This document shows positions 23,344 to 35,700 of a DNA stretch of 64,000 nucleotides, one piece after another; position 1 is the first letter of the stretch, and every line of letters begins with the position of its first letter. Source of the stretch: Ephemerocybe angulata. Its lineage: Eukaryota; Basidiomycota; Agaricomycetes; Agaricales; Psathyrellaceae. The notes under the pieces are model-generated. The model did not search any database. It was given only the letters and a program-made list of their open reading frames with translations, and was not told the DNA's origin. The stretch is from assembly GCA_013368325.1 (NCBI GenBank), contig JAACJK010000228.1, forward strand, positions 124,001 through 188,000, written 5' to 3'. The translations under genes were made by a program, and so were the position numbers.

Positions 23344-23588
23344 CGTGTTCGACCCGCTCGAAGTATGTATCCTGACGTAACCTATCAAAAGAAGGCCCTT
23401 TCGCGGCGTTGACATTGACTATGCGAAGTATCATTCCCCTTTATTAGACACCTGTATCGCACTCTTTGAGGAGCGAATCGCTGCGTCACCGTGCTACGTG
23501 GAAGTCACCCTGGACCTCTCACGAGTTCAGACTTCGAATTATCCGAGGTGCAGGAAGCGCGCGCACATCTCTAGCTTGTTCGTCCACC

Positions 23589-24161
23589 ATGAATTGCTAT
23601 ATTCAAATGCAGCTCGTCCTCATCCTAGCCGGACTCCTCTGCTCGAGGGCATGCTTACTATATCCTTGCACCTCATGCCCATCTCTGGTTGACTCTATAT
23701 CCAACCAAGCCCAGTTCTCACAAGCCTCGACGCCTTCCTACTGTCCATGCGTCGAGATATCTGCGACTGGAGAGCAAGCGCCGACTGCTACACCCGTCAG
23801 CACGCCGGCCGAGAAACCTCCTAAGGCAAGGAAACCTCGACCCCCACCGCGTCGACGTCGCCCACAGTCGATTGAGGTGGTCGTCCCGACAGCAAGACCA
23901 GTCGTTCCAGGATACGAGGTTCCTGTAGAAGGGCAGTGCGGGGGTAAGGGCTACGACGGGCCGACGAAGTGTGAAAGGTGCGTCGTTGCCGTCTCCTCAG
24001 ATGGTTCTTCTGAGATTGATAGGCGCTCTAGCCTCCCTGGGACAACAGTAAAGTGCATGTACATTAGTCCAGGTGGGCACCTATTGACTGGCCTTCAGGT
24101 CGCGTAATGACCTTACTTACCTTCACTAGTTTTCAGTCAGTGTCGTCTAATGGATTCATAA
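23589..24161 (+). CDS. Secreted protein with C-terminal CBM1 fold lacking most binding aromatics
   Basis: Exons 23589-23977, 24032-24072, 24130-24161 give 153 aa. A signal peptide (LVLILAGLLCSRAC) is followed by a cysteine-containing segment, a Pro/Arg-rich linker with a run of arginines (PPPRRRRPQ), and a CBM1 module with QCGGKGYDGPTKC, KCMYISP and FSQC. The four CBM1 cysteines are present, but the usual Trp before GQCGG is Glu and the terminal YY pair is VF, so two of three flat-face aromatics are gone. Splicing through two introns (54 and 57 nt) is needed to complete the module; the unspliced frame misses the last cysteine. There is no catalytic domain. Ligand unknown. Confidence 0.8.
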
Positions 24162-24330
24162 CTGAGTCGAGTTGGGCATTAAATGATGTAGCTACAACGG
24201 ATATAGTGTCCAAATCCGGGGGGTGCAGCAGGGAGCAAATCTAATTGGAAATCACGAGAGCGAGGCAACATGGATAGCAAACGACGAATAGTCTAATATC
24301 AAATAAGTACGGGGAGATCCACGACTGAGC

Positions 24331-25661
24331 TCATCTAGTCCTTTCACAGTCTTCCGAGCTGCCATGGTCAAGCCAAGATGCAGGCGTAAAGGAGGGAGCT
24401 GTCAAGGTCCGCGGATGGCTGCGTACATACGAGGGAGTAACCACCCTCGCAGCCTCCTCACGAGCAACATGAGCACGGACTGTGATGAGGGAGAAAACGA
24501 TTCCTTAAAGGATCCAGGGACAACACATAAGTTCACAGTATGTATCAAGGGATACTGAGCGTACCTATGCTGGGGATGGTTGCATGTTGCACGATTACGA
24601 CCGCCGGATGGCGTAAATAAAACAGGATGGTCGTAATAAGAACCTCCGAAGTCCAGATCATCGCACTTTCCACTAGAATCCTGAACACCGCTAATAAGCT
24701 GAGCGCTCCACCGTTTGACTGCAGATACGCTCCCGCTCGGACTGTTTGGCGGTGCTGTTTCCAGATACGATATGCGATGAGGCCTGTTGTGAGCACGCCT
24801 TGGGCTAGTCCTATGGGGAATGGCATTCCGAGGGCGTATTGAGCCTTTGGATATGGTATGTCGAACGGGTGTTGAAACCAGTAAAGGCCAAAGATGGTAG
24901 TTCCTGGAAAGGCGAGTTCTTGAGAACGGGAATGTCCCAAGAAAACTTTCCGACCGTACGTACCAACACTGATCAGGAAGAGAATGCAGGGAAGAATAAC
25001 GATGCGGCGGCTGCGCTGCCAAACCAGAAAACATCGGTATATCTTGCCAGGGTAGTGGTGTCAGCTATGCGCAAGGAAAAGATCAAGTTACTCACGTACC
25101 AGAAGGATTTCTCCAGTCCAAGTGAGAAGGGCTGAAATGACCATAAACATGTAGCAGTCCCAATTGGAGCATTTTCGAATGTAGTTGACAGGAGCGGCAG
25201 GAGATCTGTCAGTTAATGGTACCTCCGCGTATGCGTGTATCATCCGGAATACGTTTGTGCCTAGAGGTTTGCTCAATGATTAATGAGAGCCTGAGAAGGC
25301 TGAGATCGCTGGGGAGTATTGATTCGGACGTACAATTGTGTATGGATATCAGAAAAAACATGATGATATGGCACGCGTTCTGGAATCTGAAGGAGAATGA
25401 CTTGATCTCGTCCTTCCTGCGTAGGACGTTCATGGCAATTCCAAAGAGAAAGACGTATCCGCCTGTATTTCAATGAGTTGAGTTAGAAATAGCGCCGACG
25501 TGGTGGGCAGACCGTATATCAGGGTCTAGGTCTCTATGAGTGCTCTGAATAACGAACGCATGAAAGCAACGCACCTCAACCCAGAAGCTGACGAGGTAGT
25601 ATTTCCGGTACTGTAGGGTGAGGGGGTCCAATGCCATTCCGTTCAATCGCCCGGTTGACAT
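24331..25661 (-). CDS. Basidiomycete 7TM membrane protein, paralogue A
   Basis: Seven exons on the minus strand: 25661-25575, 25525-25513 (13 nt), 25462-25334, 25260-25100, 25042-24964, 24903-24565, 24503-24331, giving 326 aa. Hydrophobic segments: KYYLVSFWVE with the TLIYGGYVFLFGIAM helix, HIIMFFLISIHNC, MFMVISALLTWTGEILL, IVILPCILFLISV, GLAQGVLTTGLIAYRIW, LLAVFRILVESAMIW, VLITTILFYL, GIVFSLITV. Family conserved motifs are NWDCY and YRCFLVWQR. Exon lengths 1-6 (87, 13, 129, 161, 79, 339) and phases are identical to the gene at 26022. The C-terminal tail is shorter and unrelated. Function is unknown; such proteins are expanded in agaricomycetes and are sometimes proposed as receptors. Confidence 0.85.
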
Positions 25662-26021
25662 GATTAGAGAGATATCCCTGCGGCTCAATTGCAGCTAGGG
25701 CTGACAGCGCCCACAGCATTGGGAGGGAGGGTCAACAAGGTAGTGGTGGTTGCAAGTTTCAAGAGGAAGGACAACAGGTGCCGATCCAGGGGCAGCTTAC
25801 TTAAATCAGCCTCGGCCTGATTCCGTCCGTTTCCAAGGCGCTCCCAGCCAGAATCCATGCGTTCGAACTTCGTACCGAATAAGCCCCAATACGGCACAGA
25901 ATCCACGAAGGCTGCGCATGTCTCTTTCGTTCCCCCTCGTCTAATCGCCGTTCAATTTGTGATTAGAAGGCTGGCAAATCTCCCATTCTCTCGAGTCTCG
26001 ACTCAGGTATCCTGATTGAGG
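25662..26021. promoter_or_regulatory. Bidirectional promoter of the 7TM pair
   Basis: 360 bp separate the start codons of the head-to-head 7TM paralogues, so they may be co-regulated. No clear TATA box or operator was identified. Confidence 0.4.
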
Positions 26022-27616
26022 ATGGCTCATGGAAGGATTGAAGGAAACGAGCTGACCCCGCTCACCAAACAGTATAGGGAGTACTATCTGGTGAGCTTCT
26101 GGGTGGAGGTACGTTTTTATTCCACATTAGTGGGCCAATATTGCGCCAATAAGGAGAACTGACTAGCTTAATTTCGAGTGTAGACCACCCTCTACGGTGA
26201 GCTTTCAACTTTCTACCTGTCCCCTCCCACCCACACGCCAGAAACAATTTTTCAGGCGGATATGCTGTCCTTTTCGCGGTGGCTATGAACATCATGAGGA
26301 AGGAAGGGAACATGAAGAGCTTCTCTTCCCGATTTCACTTCGCGTGCCTCATATTCATGTTCCTCTTAATCTCTATACAAAATGGTGCGTACAATTAGGA
26401 ATTTAAACGCTGGGCTCAATGGACCCATTTGGTTCTTTGAACTTTCTAGGCTCAAACATATGGCGGGAGATACACGCATACGCAACAATCCCGTTAATAA
26501 ATCAAGCCCCCGCTGCCCCTATAAACTACCTTCGCCAGTGCAAGAACTGGGATTGCTACATGAATTATGTGATAATGTCCTTACTCATATTCACAGCCGA
26601 TATTCTAGTTGTAAGTGAGGGTGCAGCCACATAACAAACTTGATCATCACCGCCCTGAACTTATTGAACCTAGATTCATCGTTGTTACATTGTTTGGAAT
26701 AGAAGTATCCACATCATTATTATCCCGTGCTTCCTTGTCCTCGCCAGCGTTGGTTCGTTCACTCTGGCTACTTATACATCACGTAAATACTTAAGCTGAC
26801 TATATCCACTTTTACTTTCAGCTGCAACAGTCTTCTGGCTATGGTGGTTCCGACATCCGTCAGAAATTCCCTGGACGATAGCGCAGAAATACGTTGGCCT
26901 CCAGTTCCCGATTAACTTCACTCAGAATGTCGTCACCACGAGCCTCATTGCCTATCGAATATGGTCACACCACCGGCGATCTGTTCGTGCTGGGATCCAA
27001 GTCGAGTCGAATGGCGGCGCTTTGAGTCTGTTCATGGTTTTCAGGATTGTTGTAGAGAGTGCAATGATTTGGACCATCGAAATGCTCATGATCATCACTC
27101 TCTATTATCTGCAGCATCCGGCGGTGGATGTCATCTTGTATGCAATGGAGCCAAGTATAGGTGCGTCTATCGCGTTGTGTAACGTGTGGTTACCAGCTGA
27201 TACTGGGCCCAGGAATCGTATTTGCCCTCATGACGGTTCGTACTCACCATGCCAGAGAAGAACTGTCGGGAAGCAAGGCTCCTTCCTGGATCAGATCGCG
27301 GGGCGGGATCAGTACGGGCATCCCAGCCTTTCTGCACCCAACAGTCCTCGACCATGACGATGCTCCCCAAGAACCGAACCTCATTTCAAAGCTCACTCTT
27401 ACCCAACGTGCCCAGATGCGAATGCGAAGGCGAAGTATGAGCGACCTGGACCTTCAACTGGTAGCTAACATGAGCCTTCACGGTATAGAGCAGGGGGAGA
27501 TATGGGGGAAGTGGGAGAGTGATGGATCAGCTTGCGATTGGGAGTTCGTTGGGAATAGTATTCCTGGAGCAACAGCTGGCAGGCATGATAGTTTGAACCT
27601 GGGTCGAGATCGATAA
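26022..27616 (+). CDS. Basidiomycete 7TM membrane protein, paralogue B
   Basis: Exons 26022-26108, 26184-26196 (13 nt), 26256-26384, 26450-26610, 26674-26752, 26822-27160, 27213-27616, giving 403 aa. Same transmembrane plan as paralogue A, with YLVSFWVE, TTLYGGYAVLFAVAMNI, LIFMFLLISIQN, NWDCYMNYVIMSLLIF, IHRCYIVWNRS, SLIAYRIW, NGGALSLFMVFRIVVESAMIW and GIVFALMTVRTHHA. A long cytoplasmic tail of about 120 residues carries basic (MRMRRRSMSD) and acidic patches and potential phosphorylation sites. It converges with the kinase gene, only 76 bp from its stop codon. Confidence 0.85.
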
Positions 27617-27692
27617 TTCGGTCGCCATGTACTAGATAAACACATTTTTCGTCCACCAAAAGCTACTGTCAGTCAGCCTTGACAACGAAACC

Positions 27693-30419
27693 TTACGCAG
27701 ATGTCCGTAGCCACTGCAGCCACCGGGTTGGCTCGTTCCAACTGGGAAGGCCGCCATCAGCCCTGACATAGTATGGCCGTCGGCCGGACCGCACGTCTCT
27801 CCCTCTGCTCATCCGAATCGAGTTCCTGACCTCAGCAGCAGTGAGCCATGCCTCCGGTGGTCGTCCACTCGATGCTCCTCGGCGTTCACTACCTCTCCTC
27901 CTGCCCTCCGCCGCCTCCACTGCTGCAAGTCGTCTTAGTAAGTAAGGTATCGTGGGCCTTTCCTCAGGCGTCCGAGACCAGGATTGATGTATGCATGAGT
28001 TCCAAACTTCTTCTGATAGACCCCATGTCGAAAACGGCAGACTATCCGGGGATGGCTTCGAGGGTTGTCGGCCTGACTGCACGTGTGAGATTACAGTCGA
28101 CTCTCTGGATACCTCGTGGAACGGTATTTCCCCTGTAAATATCTGGAGAGGGTTAATATGGCATCACAGTACATCGAGATCGGATGGAGCGAAATGCACC
28201 TCGTAGAACACACAACCCAGGGAATAGACATCGCTCATCTTCGTCGGTTTTGCCTCCTCAGTATTGGGATCGAACAGCTCGGGAGCTTGCCACCGCACAG
28301 TGCCTCCCACCCCGGCTGAGCTCGCGAGTGAGGTCCATTTCATAATCTCGCTCTCCGCTACCGCGGAAAGGCCAAAATCGGCAACGCATGCTCTCCCTGA
28401 CTTCGTAACGAGTATGTTAACCTGGCGAAAAGGCGGTTGAAGGTGTGAATCAGTTGTTCGTATACACAGGGTGACGACTCACCCCTTTAAAATCGCCATG
28501 TATTATGCCATGGTTGTGCAAATAAAGGAGCCCCTGACACGAATCTCTCACCTGAGAGGAGAGGGCTTAAGTACGCATACTTGTGGGGATGCTATACGTA
28601 CCAATGAGTAACGATTTACGTCCGGGTTTCGTTGCAAGAAATCTCGAACACAGCCATGCTCAGCCCAGGGGGAGATGAGACACATTCTTCCTGCATCGTC
28701 GTCGAGTCGGTGGAAGCCGTAGAACGGTAAAAGATTCTCGTGACTGAGATGGCTCCACAGGATACCTTCTCTGGCAAAGAGCTAAAGATAGAGGTAAGTC
28801 GAAACGGCGAATGGAGGTCGTGGTTGAACGTACGCGGAGTAGCTTTGTGACGTCAGACCGCTGATATACCTTGAGCACCTTCATACATACCGCTCGCCCT
28901 CGGAATCGGCCTTTCCATATTTCACCGAAATGCCCAGCCGTCACAGCATGTGTATCCTCTCGAGTAACGTCGGTCAGGTGTAGTGACTGTGGGTATAGCC
29001 CAGAATGCTTCGCAAGTTGAAGGGTGAGATAAAGGATGCGGGCACGGTTTCCGCTCGTGATAAGCTATCTGTATCAGAGACCAAGTCTTGTTTTCGTACC
29101 ATGGCCTTCGTGGATGGACGTGGTCGGGATCCCTCTGCCACCAAGGTTACCTGACTTCCTTCCGAAAGCACTGTATTAGATGGTTGATGCTTCAGCCAGA
29201 CCTGCATGAGGGTCGGCAAAGACGAGCGAAGCGTGGAGCTATCCAGGGCATTCGAGCTAAGGTTGGGGACAGAAGCTCGGTTTCGGCGCATTGATATGGG
29301 AAGGGACCCAATTGGCGGTTCGAGCTCGGAGGTAGGGCCTCGAATCAGATGCGGCGACTTTGAAGCTAAACGAGGGTTGCCTGAACCGTCGCTAGCAGCT
29401 CCATCCTCAAAGGCCCTGGTAAGCGCAAGGGGTGGAGACACTGCTGAGACCTGGTGGGAAGAAGGTGGGTTCGCGTCCTCCGACGGCGCCCGCTGCCTTA
29501 GGACGAGGTTTGCAAGTGCAGAGCTCAGTTCGTGGACTCCGCTCAAGAAGGAAGGAAGAAGGGGAGGGAATGTTGGGGCCAAAGCGGTGAGGTTCCTTGG
29601 GTGTTCAACAACTGATATACATAGTTCCAGAATCGGATCTGCATAATGGTCAGTGAGCTCAAGCATATAGAGACGACGGAAAGGCGCACATAGCTGCTCA
29701 TAACTATACGCTGTAGCTTCTATATGTGGGATTTTCAAAGACCTCCCCAGATTGATTCCTTCCTCGGGAGCTACTTCTCTCCTACAAACGTATAGAGCTC
29801 CTTAGCTATCATGCAGTGGGTGTGGGCGCCAAATGATGGACGCACGCTGAGAGCAGGTCATTCTTGCTTCCCACTATCACCATTGGAGCCACATTATCGT
29901 AGCAGAACTCCACCAGCTTTTCCCTTATTACCCTGATGAGATCGAACGACTCTCGACTGGTGAGCGAGTACACGAGAATGAACGCATGGGTGCCGATAAC
30001 GATCTGAGGGGAAATTGGGGTGTAAGTCGCCTAGGTAAAGGAAAGAGATATCAGCAGGGAGCATCTCTACAATTGACACTGAAACACACATGGCTCGCAG
30101 TGTCGGTTATGGCACATTCATATTCCTTCTTCTGGTGAAAGATCGTCGTTCTCGAGATGGCTCGCGGTGCGGATTGGTAGACCGCTGGGAGTCTATTCTA
30201 GAAGGTGGCGGGGTTTTCGGTATTAGTCAACTGGATTCATACAAGGGTACGCACACACCTCCACAAGCTGAGATACCATAGAGGTCTTTCCTTTTGAACT
30301 AGAATTAGACTGGGAAAAGCAAGGCAACGGGCGCAATGCTGCGTTACGAGTGAGATATGAAGGTGCTCACCAGCTCCTGAAGCGCCCAGAACAACAATGT
30401 TCAAGACTTTTTTGACCAT
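27693..30419 (-). CDS. Degenerate Ras/Rheb-like GTPase domain fused to a TKL protein kinase
   Basis: Eleven exons close in frame to 718 aa: 30419-30371, 30290-30259, 30197-30090, 30030-29846, 29781-29151, 29064-28834, 28781-28602, 28551-28483, 28421-28200, 28142-27693 (the first two encode the P-loop). Residues 1-165 resemble Rheb: P-loop GASGAGKTS (12-20), G3 box DTASH (59-63) instead of DTAGQ, AFILVYSLTSRESFDLIRVI, G4 SKND (118-121) and REVAPEEG. The switch regions and G5 are degenerate. A 170-residue Ser/Pro-rich linker follows. The kinase (about 370-660) has AGHFGEIWKG, Lys397 in VCMKVLK, HGDFKG with catalytic Asp492, DFG at 510, and TVRWQAPELF. The linker is in the same open exon as the end of the GTPase domain. 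The start is ambiguous: an in-frame ATG at 30464 adds 15 residues. The weakest junction is intron 29065-29150. Confidence 0.75.
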
Positions 30420-30464
30420 ATTCACAGAAGCGATGGTACGCCGCTGCAGATCACCTGTATTCAC

Positions 30465-31287
30465 ATCGAGCGCTCAGCAGGGAAGAGGTGAAGAAGCGAC
30501 AGGTGTGACTGTGGGACGACCGTCACGTATGCGGCAACAGCCGTACCTGTTCCCAGGACTGGGCGCTAACAATTGCTCTCCCATCGGTCTCACCCGCAGG
30601 CTTTGCATCAATGCCATCATTTACATTCCGACGTGCCCAAAAGCCCATGAATACATACGGCTTTGCATTCCGCTTCGCAGCTCGTGCAAGGAGGGTGGCC
30701 AAACAGGTTACACTGAATCGTTGGACTGTGACAAAATCCGCTCGCTCGCTGAAGAAGAGGAGATGAGTACCCGCCATTCACGCTCCATCATTCCATTATC
30801 TCGCTTCTTCAATTTATTGGACTGTATGTCCGATGTAGACCTTCAAGGGCCCTTGTGCGTATCAAATGGCGTGGCTGGTGTGCTCAGAATGGGTTCTATC
30901 TTCCATTTAACTCTGATTTCGTTTCTTCCCGGTGAATGGAGCTGCGGACTGCTTCAGAAGCTTCCCGCGTGAAGAGCTGAGCACTTTCTTTCCCCTGGGC
31001 AATTAATTCAGGTAGGAATTGCATGCCAAGCATCGCGTTCTATACAATTTAAACACCATACCCGGCGTCGATACCCCCGATCTCGGATATACCTCAAGGA
31101 ATCGGACAGAGATAACCCCTGTCACCGCACTCACAGAAGCTCTATACTTCTTGACTTCTGGTGATTGTCAGATTGCGGGTACCTCATGACCACCTTAAGT
31201 ATTTGCATAAAACTACTTCGAAAAGATACTACGGGTTTCGATAAGGTCCCCGCACTCAACCCTCGTTCACCATCATCGTCCTATATT
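30465..31287. other. Intergenic mosaic of duplicated fragments
   Basis: 30595-30780 is an inverted relative of 55850-56080 (shared GTTACACTGAATCGTTGGAC in inverted form). 31010-31287 is homologous to 54380-54655, including a stretch that would read NTIPGVDTPDLGY. No intact gene. Confidence 0.55.
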
Positions 31288-31930
31288 ATGTCCCCCTCGT
31301 CCCGCCTCGTTCTCCAGATTTTCGCAGTCTGCAGCGCTATCAACATGGTCGCAGGGGCTACCTTAACTGTAGCACCTACCCCTGTAGCAACGGCAAACCC
31401 AGCAGCTGAAACATGCCCGGCGCCCAGCGAGGCGCCCAAGTGCTGCCCAGAATTCACCACCACAACGACTACCTTTGGGCAACAGTGCACATCATTGATG
31501 TGCAAGTCACATACTACCTACTGGATGCGAACTGTGGCACCAACTGAGGCAGACGCCACTATAACAGCACCTGCATCAACGACCTACAGCACCTACCCAA
31601 ACTGTCGTGCTGGACTCTATCAGCAATGTATGTTCAATGTCTCTCTTCAACATTCGTGCTCACTTAGTACGTAAAGGTGGTGGTGTTGGATTTACCGGAG
31701 TGCGAAGGGTAAGTGAGACGTGTTTGCTTTCTCGAAAGCTTATTCGGTTAAATGCACAACCTATAACTTGCCTATACCAATGTGAGCCCGAGCGTCGTAT
31801 CGCTTATTTACCGGCATTATTAGGATCGAGACGTGTCATACTAACGACATGCACAGGGTCGTCCGAATGCGTACCCAAGTCATTCCAAACCCCCTGCTTA
31901 ACAACGCCGACCGTAGCTTGCTATCATTAA
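31288..31930 (+). pseudogene. Secreted cysteine-rich protein with CBM1-like end, copy 1 (frame broken)
   Basis: Exon 1 (31288-31627) encodes a signal peptide (SRLVLQIFAVCSAINMVAG), a Thr/Pro-rich stretch, CCPEF and a region ending GLYQQC. Exon 2 (31677-31708) continues the CBM1 pattern GGVGF. Exon 3 (31857-31930) reads SECVPKSFQTPCL and stops at CYH. Compared with copy 2 (54655) exon 2 lacks 8 nt, removing ATEC-like residues and one CBM1 cysteine, and the frame into exon 3 is lost. Likely a recent pseudogene. Confidence 0.55.
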
Positions 31931-32754
31931 TGCGTCGGGGTCTCTTTCGAGGGACATGCACTAGTTGAACCAGTCAATTAGTAGTTACCCAGGAATTCAA
32001 ATATCAACCTTATTTTCGTAAGCATATTCTGGGAGATCAGCCCTAATGGAAGAAATATGGAACATCCCGCACCACGTCCAAAATCTCGGGGGCGTGCCGC
32101 CCGTGCAAGTAGAACTTAAGCGCCCGCTGTGCAGAGACACTTTCCCACGCACACCTCGGCATCTCAAGTAAACCCCAATCCTGACGGTACTGTGCGGCTT
32201 GCTACATAAAAAGACACATTTACCCTACGAATCGGGGAGGAAGCCGAAGCGCCTACTAGCTCGCGGATCGTACGAGAGCTAAAATGTTGCGCTGCTCAAA
32301 GCCTCGAATGGAGCGCGCTGTGCACAGTTGCCGAGAAGGGATGTTCAAGACCGACTTGCATCGTGCTTCAAAAATAATGGCCCTCTGGGCAGACCTGGAC
32401 ACCGTTTCCGGCCCCTTAAGCTCAGGACTCAGACTCACGACTAGTGGGATAAGCAAGGGGCAGGGTACACCGTGCAAGAGGTATTGTTCAATATAGATCA
32501 CTCGTACTAATTAAATTAAGAGAGTCCCAGTCTTGGCCAATAGTGTATACTTTATCTATATTGACGCTACACATAACCCATCATTTGGATGAGGAGGACC
32601 TCGCGAGAGCTCACAAAACGGCTGTGTATGCGAGTCGCAGGTGATCGCGGGGCATATACTAAGGACTAGCGCATGACTCGATGAGCAAATTAAAAAAATT
32701 CGGAGAACTCGGGAGGTACGTACTTATGTATTGACTCTGGACTTAACTTGGCTA
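31931..32754. other. Intergenic; start duplicated, rest downstream flank of Helitron
   Basis: 31931-32120 matches 55316-55510. Beyond that nothing recognised; a Helitron 3' hairpin with CTRR was searched for and not found. Confidence 0.4.
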
Positions 32755-35700
32755 TTACGGATCGAGCTGCATAGGGACATCTGCGATGGGTTGCATCGAA
32801 CTTTGGGAAGTACGCCGCAGGGATATAGGCACAATGTCGGCGAGAGTCTCTGTATCAAAGGCCTTACCATGCGACGCAGCATGTGCAGCATCTAGTTCCT
32901 CTAGGCGCCGCATCTCATCCCTGAGCTCCCCTGTCATGTCTTGAAGAACCTTGCTTGCTGGGAAGGGCCTGAGAATCAACAGTCCGGCCAGCGATTTAAC
33001 TCTTGACAGCATCACATATACTCCTTGGATTTTGGTGCAAGATGCTGGGTCAACAATTGCTCTGGTCAGTGTTCGGCCTTGGCTTTTGTAATCGGTATAA
33101 GAGTATGCTGGAATGAGGGGAACCTGTCGACGGGAGAATGATGACGAAGCAGTATCACCAATTCGAACGGGTTTTGTAATGGTTGTAGGCCTAGCGAATA
33201 TTGGGACAATGCCAGGCTCGAGACCTGGTGCTTGGATCTTGCACCCCTTTCCGGATATCCGAACGTAAACTATGTCGGCGATGCGCTTGCTTCCTTCATC
33301 AGTTGAGAAGCGTAAGTCGGTAATGACACCCTCAGACCCGTTCACAATTTTGAACGGGACTGATAGATTTTCGGTAATCATAACCTTCATTCCGATGAAC
33401 AAAGGCAGGATCCCGAAAGCGTCCTTTGTCGCTGATGATGGCAAATTCCAGAGCGTGCGGGATGCGGGGTAAGCAACTCTTTGTCCTTTAATCTGGTCTA
33501 CCGAGTAGTATAAGTGCACGGTTTCGTTGAGGCGGCTAGCATGTGCAGATAGCATCGCGGCATTGAGAGCGTCTCTGGTCTCCTTATTTCCAACAATCAC
33601 TGGAGCCTCGTTGAATAGGGCAAGTAGTGCAGGCTCTGTGATAGAGACTTGGGAGAGTTCCCGTTGTCGAAGATGCTCAATGATTGTTTTGCCTTGAATC
33701 CGTATTTGAGCACCCCGATTGTCCGTACAGCTCCGGCTTCTGATTCGGTCAAGGATTTCAAGGTATAGTGCGTCGCCTTCTTGGCGCTTTGAGACCTTGA
33801 GAAGTACAACACGTCGAACTTGCCTCCACAAGTATGCACCTGCAAGAGCATCTAGCCCATCATTGTCCCTAGCCTGTAAGAATGTCGGATTTCGTACGAG
33901 GCGATGTGAGTAGACACTCGGCTCCTTCGGCGGCGAGAGCTGATTAAAATCACCCAGGAAAATCATACTAATTCCACCAAAGATCTTCAAACTCTCCCTA
34001 TGGTCGTCGCCTTTAGCTAGCTTTAACTTGGCTGAAACCATAGCCAAGAACTGTGCTCCAACCATTGAAATCTCGTCGATAATAAGGTACTTGACGTTTC
34101 TCCATTCATCCGACAGACGCTTTGTTGCAGTCGCAGGATTTTTGCCAAAGGACGATCCGATAGATAGAAGTGAATGTAGGGTGTTTCCCCCAATGAGCGA
34201 TGCGGCTATACCCGTGTATGCTCCCAATCGAAGTTCGTCGGACCTTCCGAGGCATTCAAACAGGAGCTCTACGGTATCAATCAGGTATGACTTTCCAGTG
34301 CCCCCACGACCCCCGATGTACATTAAAAGCTGCTCTCCGCCATTGATGGCATGTAGAGCAATCTCCTGGAAGGCCCGCAGCTGTTCTGGGTTACGATGGA
34401 TTCCGCGTTGAATGGCGACAATTTGAGCTACGTCCCATGCTTTCTCTATACCCTTCTGGGCTTGGAGTGGCAGACGGCGAGTCACCAAAGTTGTGATCTC
34501 AGCAGCTGGTAAATGTGTGGACTTCTTTGACTTCTTCTTTCGGCGGGATGTTGATTCTTCACTGTCCTTCAAAGTCCGGAGTTTACATTTCCTCATGTAC
34601 GTCCTCTGTTCGTCCGCTAACACTTGCGCTGAGCTTGCCTGCGGCTGGTCTTGCATCAAATCCTGCGGCTGCCCCGTCTGAGTTGGGCCAGCATGTTTTG
34701 CAAATGGGTAACATCGTTGGAATATATCGGAGGTCCAACACGGACCTAGCAGCGCTTCTAGCCTGCTATGTGTCTCGTGGGTCTCGAGACCATCTCCAGC
34801 TGATATTAAAGGAGCACTAGCCGAGCTTGCAACATAGACATTAGCGGTCGGTCCCTCCTCAGCGGGAGTGGTAGTCTGAAGATCCGGAAGTTGATTCAAG
34901 AGGTCCTCCTGTGGTGCTCTCCCTTTGCGGTGCGGGCGTGTATCTCGAGCTTGTTTCGCTTCTGCGACAAGTGACATATTCTCTATCACAGCTTTGTCTC
35001 GAGCATCGAGATTAGGAAGCCATGCATCGAGGGTGCTTGTCCAGCTAGTAAATTCCCCATCACGGACCTTCAAGTCGCTGGGGCTACGCCAAGGGCAAAA
35101 GAGAATACACATATCCCGCGCCCATTGCTCCTTCTCCGGTTCTGTTCCATTTCTTCGGGATATTGAAGGGCCAAGCAGAACGGGGACAACATTACTTCGG
35201 CGCATGCCTAGGGCATGACTGTGGAACTGGGGATGATTGGAGGATGAAAACATTTTTGGCGCTGTGGCTGAAACCTGGGCTGCGTCGGAGACACTGGGGC
35301 TTTTAAGGAGTGCTTTCCTCGTTGATGCGACATGGCGGTAAAGGCCCATACATGAATAAGGGGGAGAATCTGGGCGATAGATATAGTCCAACAATTGGTT
35401 GGATGCCGTTCGTTTCCCACCGTCGTAGGACACATTAAGTAGGACATCCGGTTCTACAGGGGCGGCCAAGTTTGAATCCGCAGCAGCGACAAAACGAACA
35501 ACCTCTCCCCAATTCATAGCTTGAAACTGCTCACTTGTGTAATACTCACCGCCACCAAGGATATAACTCATCACCTGGGGATGAGATATTTCTTGGTGAC
35601 CGAGCATGCTGTTAATTGCAATTGTCATGACCCGTCGAGTATCCTGCTCTTCTCTTGCTTTTTCCGATAGGAGTCCCCTGGCTTCACCCTGACGAATTGC

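Noticed and set aside
24121..24161. CBM1 gene ending at the unspliced stop near 24107
   Set aside because: Splicing 24073-24129 restores the FSQC end of CBM1 with the fourth cysteine, which reading through loses.
28974..29738. Separate 254-aa protein between GTPase-like and kinase regions
   Set aside because: Its reading frame begins inside a GTPase-like exon and joins the kinase by a phase-0 intron, so it is the linker of one gene.
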